Positions 8,186 to 13,415 of a stretch of 13,415 bases of DNA are shown here, piece by piece. The stretch lies in the NCBI GenBank assembly GCA_036720245.1, contig DAIMNI010000060.1, positions 1 through 13,415 of the forward strand, read 5' to 3'. The notes under the pieces were generated by a model. The model worked only from the letters and a program-made list of their open reading frames with translations, ran no database searches and was not told the DNA's origin. The DNA is from JAAZMA01 sp036720245. GTDB taxonomy: Bacteria > Bacillota > Clostridia > Tissierellales > Tepidimicrobiaceae. The translations under genes and the position numbers were made by a program. The first letter of the stretch is position 1. The number at the start of each line of letters is the position of its first letter.

Positions 8186-9526
8186 ATGAAATACTTTGAT
8201 TTAACAGAAAAAATATTTGCAAATGGAAAAAATAAATTTGAGGATATGGAAGCTTTTATTGAAAAGAATAAAACCATAGAAATGTCTGTATTCAATGGAG
8301 AATTAGATAAATATAATATTTCAGGTACAGAAGGCATGTCTTTTAGGGGAATTCACAATGATAAAATGGGATATTCCTATACAGAAAAAGTAGACGAATC
8401 CTCCATAGATATGTTAGTAAATGAGGCCTATGAAAATGGAAAACATATAGATGCCTTAGAAAAAGAAACTATATTCTCGGGTTCAGATAAATATGAAAAA
8501 ATGGATAATTTTAATAAGAAACTTAAAAACACTCCCCTAGAGGAAAAAATAGAATTTGTAAAATCCCTAGAAAAAGAAGCTTTAGCCTTAGATTCAAGAA
8601 TTGTGGCAGTTAGCTATTGTATGTATAATGAAATAGAAAATAGCAAACATTTAATAAACACTAAGGGATTAAATCTAGAAAACCATACTAATTTAGCCTA
8701 TGCTTTTTTAGTAGTAGTGGCTAGAGAAGGGGAAGATACAAAGACTGGTATAAGCTATGTAATATCTAGGGATTTTAGTGATTTTGATTATAAAAAAATG
8801 GCAAAGGAAGCAGTAGATGAGGCATTGTCCCAATTAGGCGCAAAATCTATAAAATCTAATGAATATCCAGTAGTATTTAGAAACGATACTTTTGCTGATA
8901 TGCTTGAAGCTTTTAAATCTATATTCTATGCTGAATATGTTCAAAAAGGATTATCTCTATTAAAGGACAAAGTTGGAGAAGATATTGCCTGTAAAAACTT
9001 TACATTAGTAGATGATCCATTTTACAGTGAAGGATTTAATTCTAGCACCTTTGATGATGAAGGCACAGCTACAAAATATAAGAAAATAATAGATAAAGGT
9101 AGGCTTAATACTTATCTATATAATTGGAAATCTGCCAATAAAGATAATGTAGAATCCACGGGAAATGGATTTAGAGATTCTTATAAATCTTCTATTTCTA
9201 CTTCTGTAACTAATTTATATGTAGAAAAGGGAGATAAATCCCTAGATGAAATATTAAAAACTGTAGATAGTGGAGTATATATTACTGATTTGCAAGGTCT
9301 ACACTCTGGCTTAAATCCAGTATCTGGAGATTATTCTTTATCTGCCAATGGATATGAAATAGAAAATGGAAAAATTAAAAGACCTATAAATCAAATAACC
9401 ATAGCTGGAAATTTCTTTGAGACTTTAATGGATATTGAAGAAATAGGCAATGATTTAAGATTTTCTACAAATGGAGTTGGCTCACCAACTATTAAAGTGA
9501 AAAAATTAGCCATATCAGGTGAATAA
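8186..9526 (+). CDS. tldE: TldE/PmbA family protease subunit
   Basis: The non-zinc-binding partner of TldD, which helps form the enclosed chamber reached by unfolded peptides. It has 446 residues, as expected for PmbA/TldE. It lacks the HExxxH motif; the corresponding region reads DTFADMLEAF. It shares the family's FDDEGT segment, the TGNGFRDSYKSS region, the GLHSGLNPVSGDYSLSANGY motif and the closing SPTIKVKKLAISG strand. ATG 8186 is chosen because the GGGGGAGG at 8172-8179 is well placed; an earlier in-frame GTG at 8159 is inside tldD. Tight coupling to tldD supports a one-to-one complex. The gene is followed by a structured repeat and then a terminator. Confidence 0.92.
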   Translation: MKYFDLTEKIFANGKNKFEDMEAFIEKNKTIEMSVFNGELDKYNISGTEGMSFRGIHNDKMGYSYTEKVDESSIDMLVNEAYENGKHIDALEKETIFSGSDKYEKMDNFNKKLKNTPLEEKIEFVKSLEKEALALDSRIVAVSYCMYNEIENSKHLINTKGLNLENHTNLAYAFLVVVAREGEDTKTGISYVISRDFSDFDYKKMAKEAVDEALSQLGAKSIKSNEYPVVFRNDTFADMLEAFKSIFYAEYVQKGLSLLKDKVGEDIACKNFTLVDDPFYSEGFNSSTFDDEGTATKYKKIIDKGRLNTYLYNWKSANKDNVESTGNGFRDSYKSSISTSVTNLYVEKGDKSLDEILKTVDSGVYITDLQGLHSGLNPVSGDYSLSANGYEIENGKIKRPINQITIAGNFFETLMDIEEIGNDLRFSTNGVGSPTIKVKKLAISGE

Positions 9527-9535
9527 ATGCCTTTT

Positions 9536-9643
9536 GTCATTGATGAAGAAACTAAGCGATGAGCACGAAATCAAAAAACATAATTTCGGCTCCCTGCTTA
9601 CCTGAACAAAGTGAAGGATCTCGGTTTTATGCCTCAGAATGAC
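9536..9643. repeat. MITE/REP-like folded intergenic repeat
   Basis: A compact structured element behind tldE, visibly more GC-rich than its surroundings. Its ends are inverted: GTCATT at 9536-9541 and AATGAC at 9638-9643. Inside is a long imperfect hairpin: TAAGC (9553-9557) with GCTTA (9596-9600), a 3x3 internal loop, GAGC (9561-9564) with GCTC (9589-9592), one bulged A, then CGAAAT (9566-9571) with ATTTCG (9583-9588). The right flank carries CTGAACAAAGTGAAGGATCT and CTCAGAATGAC, which in reverse resembles the GTCATTCTGA(G/A)...GATCCTTCACTT class of dispersed repeats known from many bacterial genomes. No coding frame is supported. It could be a mobile non-autonomous element or a processed 3' RNA structure; the copy number cannot be seen in one window. 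Confidence 0.62.
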
Positions 9644-9653
9644 AGATTAAATC

Positions 9654-9673
9654 AGCCCTAATAGGGCTTTTTT
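9654..9673 (+). terminator. Rho-independent terminator after tldD-tldE
   Basis: AGCCCT (9654-9659), loop AAT, AGGGCT (9663-9668), followed by a T run to 9673. The six-pair stem is perfect and half G-C, which stands out in this AT-rich sequence. It lies just past the folded repeat and ends the tldD-tldE transcript. Confidence 0.82.
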
Positions 9674-9737
9674 AATGACAATTTTCTCAAATTATAGTAT
9701 GTTATTAATAGAACAAAAATTAGAAGGGTTGAAGAGC

Positions 9738-10460
9738 ATGGCAATGAAAAGTAAAAAGACAAATCTAATAAAAATATTAGTGGCATTAAATATAATAATT
9801 TACATGGTATTTACTTGGTGGGATATTTTTAATAAAGAAACATTTATATCTTCAGATGTTTTAAAATTTATGTCCATGATAATAGTTTTTATTATATCTA
9901 TTATGACTAAGAAAGATGCCCTCAGTTTTAAGGATTTACATCTACTTCAAATAGGTCTATTTATAACTTTAATTGCAGATTTACTTTTACTTCTATTAGA
10001 CAACCACTACATATTGGGAATATTCTTATTTTCCATAGTTCAAATATTATATTCCCTTAGATATGAATTTAGAAATTTTAAATTAACCATTAGAAATTTT
10101 TTCATAATATTTTTAAGTCTATCTATACTTTATATTATTATAAATAAATTTGTAGTAGAAATAGACTTTCTATGGGCAATGGGATTGTTTTATGGCTTAT
10201 GTTTATTAAACAGTGTTATAAAAGCATTTAAGGCCTATAAATACAAAATATATCCAGAACCTAATAGGCAGATGATATTAATAGGCATGATATTATTTTT
10301 ACTTTGCGATATAAATGTAGCCTTATATAATATTTTAGGGTATATGGGAAAAGTAAATGTATTTTACAATATATCTTCTGTCTCTATGTGGCTATTTTAT
10401 TTGCCATCCCAAATACTATTAGCTTTAAGTGGATACAATTATAATATGTTTTATAACTGA
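9738..10460 (+). CDS. Polytopic membrane protein, YhhN/TMEM86 (lysoplasmalogenase-like) family
   Basis: An integral membrane protein of about 240 residues with eight predicted hydrophobic segments, the count seen in YhhN/TMEM86 proteins, some of which hydrolyse lysoplasmalogens. Supporting features are the intramembrane acidic pattern: IADLLLLLL in the third segment and GMILFLLCDINVAL in the seventh match the conserved GDxLL and GxxxFxxSD positions of the family, and YLPSQILLALSG at the end resembles the closing helix. The start is uncertain: ATG 9738 is chosen, with AGAAGGG at 9722-9728 upstream; ATG 9744 is also possible. The in-frame ATG at 9675 touches the preceding terminator and has no ribosome binding site. 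It is isolated between two terminators, so probably a single-gene transcript. The family call is moderate; plasmalogen-making anaerobes would make it sensible. Confidence 0.6.
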   Translation: MAMKSKKTNLIKILVALNIIIYMVFTWWDIFNKETFISSDVLKFMSMIIVFIISIMTKKDALSFKDLHLLQIGLFITLIADLLLLLLDNHYILGIFLFSIVQILYSLRYEFRNFKLTIRNFFIIFLSLSILYIIINKFVVEIDFLWAMGLFYGLCLLNSVIKAFKAYKYKIYPEPNRQMILIGMILFLLCDINVALYNILGYMGKVNVFYNISSVSMWLFYLPSQILLALSGYNYNMFYN

Positions 10461-10482
10461 TGGCTTAGTCTATCAGTTTTTT
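10455..10482 (+). terminator. Rho-independent terminator overlapping the stop codon
   Basis: AACTGATGG (10455-10463), loop CTTAGT, CTATCAGTT (10470-10478): nine pairs including one G-T wobble, running into six Ts at 10477-10482. The TGA stop (10458-10460) of the membrane protein gene lies inside the left arm, so the gene ends within its own terminator. Confidence 0.78.
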
Positions 10483-10550
10483 GCTTTTTAGAATATAGAT
10501 AATTCCCATGGGTAAAATAAATATAATAAATAGGGAAAGGTGCTGATATT

Positions 10551-12303
10551 TTGAATAGATTAGCTAAAGAAAAATCTCCATATCTTTTACAACATAAAGA
10601 CAATCCAGTAAACTGGTATCCTTGGGGGGAGGAGGCTTTAGAAAAGGCTAAAGCTGAAAACAAGCCCATATTTTTATCCATAGGATATTCTACTTGTAGA
10701 TGGTGCCATAATATGAACAGGGAATCCTTTCAAGACTGGAAAGTGGCATATGTACTAAATGAATACTATATCCCCATTAAAGTGGATAGAGAGGAAAGAC
10801 CAGATTTAGACAAAGTCTATATTACTTTTGCTGAGGCTATGACAGGTTCAGCAGGTTGGCCACTAAATCTAATATTAACTCCAGAGAAAAAGCCCTTTTT
10901 TGCAGGAACTTATTTACCTAAAGAAAGTAGAAATAGAATGATAGGATTAATAGATTTATTAGATCAAATAAAAGAGGTTTGGAAGGAAGATAGTGATAAA
11001 ATCATAGGAGAAAGCAATCGTATATTGGCTGAAGTAGATAGAATTTATAATTCCTATAATAAAGGGGAATTAGATCCAGATATATTGCTTAAAACTAAAA
11101 ATGAATTAAAGGACATTTTTGATAAAAACCATGGAGGTTTTTCCTATAGACCTAAATTTCCACTGCCTCAATATATAATATTTTTATTAGAATACGGAGA
11201 AAGGGCAAAGGACGATAATTCTATGGAAATGGCCAAAATGACTTTAGATAATATGTATAAGGGCGGTATATTTGACCATATAGGTTTTGGCTTTTATAGA
11301 TACTCTGTAGATGAAAAATGGCTAGTCCCCCATTTTGAAAAAATGCTATATGATAATGCATTACTTAGTATGACATATACTATGGCCTATGAAAAAACCA
11401 AGAATCCCCTTTATAAAGAGATCACGGAAAAGGTTTTGGAATTTGTAATTAGAGATTTAGCCTCAGAAGAAGGGGGCTTTTACTCTGCCCTAGATGCAGA
11501 AACAGAAGGGGAAGAGGGCAAATTTTATATATTTAATAAAGAGGAAATAATAGATGTACTAGGGGAAGAATATGGAGAATTTTATTGTGATTACTATGAT
11601 ATAACTGAAGAAGGCAATTTTGAAGGAAAAAGTATTCCAAATCTATTAGACAAGGATTTAAATACTATAAATGATATAGATAAGTCTAAATTGGAAGGTT
11701 TAAGGGATAAGGTATTTTATTTTAGAGAAAAAAGACCTAAACCCCATAGAGATGAAAAAATCCTTACGTCTTGGAATGGCCTAATTATTGGAGCACTAGC
11801 CTATGCTGGAAAAGTCTTTGGCAATTCTACATATATAGATTGTGCTAAAAGGACTGCAGATTTTCTTATTGCCAATTCCATAGATAGGGATGGAAATTTA
11901 TTATCTACTCATATTGATGGGGAATCTTATAATTATGGTTTTTTAGAAGACTATGCTTTTTTTATATTTGGTTTATTAAAATTATATGAACTTACTAGCG
12001 AAGAAGTATATTTAGGTATAGCTAAAAAACTAAATGAAAATATGCTGAAATTATTTTGGAATGAGGAAAATGGAGGATTATATTACTATGGAAATACTTC
12101 AGAAAAATTAATTTTAAGGCCAAAGGATATTTATGATGGGGCNNNNNNNNNNAATTTCAGTATTAAACTTTGCAAAACTATATAGAATTACTGGGGATAA
12201 GGATTTTCAATTAAAACAAAATGCAATTTTTAAGTGTTTTGGCAAAGATATTAATCAAAATCCTATAGCCCATATATATTCAATTTTATCATTAATGGAA
12301 TGA
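10551..12303 (+). CDS. YyaL/DUF255 thioredoxin-fold protein, interrupted by an assembly gap
   Basis: Member of the YyaL/SSP411 (spermatogenesis-associated 20-like) family: an N-terminal thioredoxin-like domain (about 1-160) fused to an (alpha/alpha)6-barrel, glycosidase-like domain. Function is unsettled. The N-terminus shows SPYLLQHKDNPVNWYPW, a redox-type CRWC at 49-52 followed by His53, VDREERPD at 78-85 and GWPLNLILTP. The barrel shows FDHIGFGFYRYS, WLVPHFEKMLYDNALL, SALDAE(T)EGEEGKFY and KILTSWNG. The start is TTG 10551 with AGGGAAAGG at 10532-10540. Ten Ns (12143-12152) break the frame: read straight through, it stops at 12185, but after the gap the next frame reads ISVLNFAKLYRITGD, the expected continuation, to TGA at 12301-12303. 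The true gap must be a multiple of three; about 18 bases would restore a family-typical IPSGNS. The total is about 586 residues, short of the common 680. Confidence 0.85.
12143..12152. other. Assembly gap (10 Ns)
   Basis: Ten unresolved bases inside the YyaL/DUF255 gene. The flanks belong to the same gene in frames that differ by one, so the placeholder length is not the true length. The family alignment DGA-[IPSGNS]-ISVLN implies about six missing residues, an inference from conserved sequence. Confidence 0.95.
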
Positions 12304-12356
12304 GCTTAATAAAAATTTCTAGTATCTCATTACTACTATTAACATTAATATTATAT

Positions 12357-12383
12357 TTGAATACAATATTATATCAATATAAG
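12357..12383 (+). promoter_or_regulatory. Possible promoter for the T-box-cysK transcript
   Basis: TTGAAT (12357-12362) and TATAAG (12378-12383) resemble -35 and -10 boxes, but the 15-base spacer is shorter than ideal. A start near 12390 would place the whole T-box leader in the RNA. The alternative TTGGTA at 12392 with TATTTT at 12415 would start transcription inside stem I and is less likely. The rest of 12304-12420 shows no gene and no clear terminator for the upstream gene. Confidence 0.3.
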
Positions 12384-12420
12384 GCAATGACTTGGTAAAG
12401 TAAAATATATTTTTTATTTT

Positions 12421-12640
12421 AGAGAGGATTTCATTGGTGGAAGAAGTCTATAAAAAATATATTTGAAGTGCACCAAGGAGCCTCTAGTTGAAATATAGTA
12501 GACTAAGACGTTTGTTCACGTTACAGAACTAGGGTATATTGGTACCTAAATAAAGATAGGACTAAGTCCTAAACAGTGTGGAACCGTGAAGCTAAACCTT
12601 CGCCTCTGTGTATTTATATATAGAGGTGGAGGTTTTTTTA
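12421..12640 (+). promoter_or_regulatory. Cysteine-specific T-box riboswitch
   Basis: A tRNA-sensing leader that lets cysK be transcribed when uncharged tRNA-Cys accumulates. Stem I closes with AGAGG (12423-12427) and CCTCT (12481-12485); within it TTGG (12434-12437) pairs with CCAA (12473-12476). The specifier is TGC (Cys) at 12469-12471, preceded by GAAG and followed by A, as is normal for a specifier loop. A hairpin TAGGA-CTAAG-TCCTA (12557-12571) fits stem III. The T-box core AGTGTGGAACCGTG (12575-12588) gives a 7-base bulge TGGAACC flanked by helices ACAGTG/CTCTGT (one T-T mismatch) and GTGAAG/CTTCGC. The variable base of UGGN is A12582, matching U73 of tRNA-Cys. Specifier, discriminator base and downstream gene all agree on cysteine. 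Stem I is short, about 63 bases. Confidence 0.92.
12595..12639 (+). terminator. T-box-controlled terminator before cysK
   Basis: Left arm 12595-12612, loop TTTA, right arm 12617-12634: 18 pairs including several G-T wobbles, followed by seven Ts (12633-12639). The left arm contains the CTTCGC and CTCTGT segments needed for the antiterminator, so the two structures exclude each other. This is the switching element of the T-box. Confidence 0.92.
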
Positions 12641-12661
12641 TTATGAAAGGGAGGTATTTTC

Positions 12662-13384
12662 ATGAAATATAATAATATATACGAGGCAATTGGTAAAACT
12701 CCAATATTAAAAATCAATTATGCTAATAAGGCCAATATGGGAGAAGTATTTGCTAAAATAGAATCTTTTAATCCAGGAGGAAGTATTAAGGATAGAGCAG
12801 CCTTATATATGATTGAAGCAGGAGAAAAAGAAGGGCTTTTAAAAGAAGGTGGAACTATAATTGAAGCTACCAGTGGCAATATGGGGATTGCCCTATCTAT
12901 GATAGGCGCAGCAAAAGGATATAAGGTAATAATAGTAATGCCCGATACTATGAGCATTGAGAGAAGAAAACTAATGAAAGCTTATGGGGCAGAGATTATA
13001 TTGACAGAAGGAAAACATGGTATGGCAGGTTCTGTAGAATTAGCTGGGAAACTAGCCAAAGAAAGTAGATATTTTATGCCAAGGCAATTTGAAAATAAAA
13101 ATAATGTATTAGCCCATTATGAAACCACTGCAGTAGAAATTCTAGAAGATATAGATGGAAAAATAGATGCATTTGTAGCTGGAGTTGGGACAGGAGGCAC
13201 CATAGTAGGTGTAGGAAAGAAATTAAAGGAAATAAATCCAAATACATTAATAGTGGCCGTAGAACCTAAAAAATCCCCTCTATTATCAGGTGGCAAAGCA
13301 GGTCCTCATGGATTACAGGGAATAGGAGCTAATTTTATTCCTAATATATTGGATAGAAATAGGTCAATTGCAAAACTAAATTAG
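12662..13384 (+). CDS. cysK: Cysteine synthase (O-acetylserine sulfhydrylase), 3'-truncated
   Basis: A PLP-dependent fold-type II enzyme that makes cysteine from O-acetylserine and sulfide. ATG 12662 follows AAAGGGAGG (12647-12655) and the cysteine T-box. The sequence shows NPGGSIKDR with the PLP-binding Lys43, the substrate loop TSGNMG at 70-75 (the usual form is TSGNTG), and the phosphate-binding GTGGT at 176-180. Similarity runs to GPHGLQGIGANFIPNILDR, near residue 232, then breaks into about eight unrelated residues and a stop, for 240 residues in total. Full-length family members are about 305, so the C-terminal part with the SSGA motif, whose Ser contacts the PLP ring nitrogen, is absent. 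As drawn the protein should be inactive. The break is at the window edge and may reflect insertion of a mobile element or a misassembled contig end; the upstream leader looks intact. Confidence 0.85.
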   Translation: MKYNNIYEAIGKTPILKINYANKANMGEVFAKIESFNPGGSIKDRAALYMIEAGEKEGLLKEGGTIIEATSGNMGIALSMIGAAKGYKVIIVMPDTMSIERRKLMKAYGAEIILTEGKHGMAGSVELAGKLAKESRYFMPRQFENKNNVLAHYETTAVEILEDIDGKIDAFVAGVGTGGTIVGVGKKLKEINPNTLIVAVEPKKSPLLSGGKAGPHGLQGIGANFIPNILDRNRSIAKLN

Positions 13385-13415
13385 ACTCTGCACGTTTAAA
13401 TTAGTTAAATTTTAA
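13359..13415. other. Foreign-looking tail that breaks cysK
   Basis: From about 13359 the sequence no longer reads as cysteine synthase in any frame. It holds a direct repeat TAAATTAG at 13377-13384 and 13397-13404. Too little is present to name an element; an insertion-sequence end or a collapsed repeat at a contig edge are the likeliest readings. Confidence 0.45.

Noticed and set aside
6633..9674. A RiPP precursor peptide next to tldD/tldE, which would suggest peptide-antibiotic maturation
   Set aside because: Neither gap holds a small open frame with a start, ribosome binding site and plausible core peptide; no exporter or modification enzyme is nearby.
9675..9737. Upstream ATG start for the YhhN-like protein
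   Set aside because: It begins at the end of the preceding terminator with no ribosome binding site, and adds a tail not typical of the family.
10522..10527. Perfect TATAAT before the YyaL/DUF255 gene
   Set aside because: Transcription would start near 10534, inside the ribosome binding site, and there is no -35 at a usable distance.
12153..12185. Literal C-terminus NFSIKLCKTI of the YyaL protein
   Set aside because: It is an artefact of reading through a placeholder gap in the wrong frame; the adjacent frame gives the conserved sequence.

Overview
The window is AT-rich DNA with mostly short gaps between genes, and every gene lies on the + strand. Spore-germinant receptor genes (Ger(x)C and GerB type), a cysteine T-box leader ahead of cysK, frequent TTG starts behind strong GGAGG-like ribosome binding sites, and clostridial-looking proteins point to an endospore-forming anaerobic Firmicute. 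Clostridia is likely and the Tissierellales side is plausible, but that placement is inference. A run of ten Ns at 12143-12152 and an abruptly diverging end show that this is draft assembly, probably close to a contig edge.

Layout. (1) 1-1956: the 3' end of a nutrient germinant receptor operon, a Ger(x)C lipoprotein (5' end cut off) followed one base later by a GerB-type permease. (2) 1957-2158: a non-coding gap with a perfect -10 box, then a four-gene envelope cassette at 2159-6044: a membrane-anchored SGNH hydrolase, a DUF4358 lipoprotein, an MBOAT O-acyltransferase and a DHHW (AlgX/AlgJ-like) protein. Together these look like a transmembrane acyl-transfer and de-acylation system for a surface polymer. 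A YfcE-type phosphodiesterase follows at 6087. (3) 6793-9526: a TldD/TldE metalloprotease pair. Behind it come a folded MITE/REP-like repeat and an intrinsic terminator. (4) 9738-10460: a polytopic membrane protein resembling the YhhN/TMEM86 family, closed by its own terminator. (5) 10551-12303: a YyaL/DUF255 thioredoxin-fold protein interrupted by the assembly gap; the reading frame can be re-joined across the gap. (6) 12421-12640: a cysteine T-box riboswitch (specifier TGC, UGGA acceptor-binding sequence) with mutually exclusive antiterminator and terminator, controlling cysK (12662-13384). The cysK frame loses family similarity about 70 residues early, at the window edge.

Most of the window is ordinary chromosomal content. 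The parts most worth a second look are the SGNH-DUF4358-MBOAT-DHHW cassette (its substrate is not evident from its neighbours), the compact T-box, the structured repeat after tldE, and the broken end of cysK. I see no CRISPR array, tRNA, rRNA, phage gene or defence system, and no system I would confidently call undescribed.
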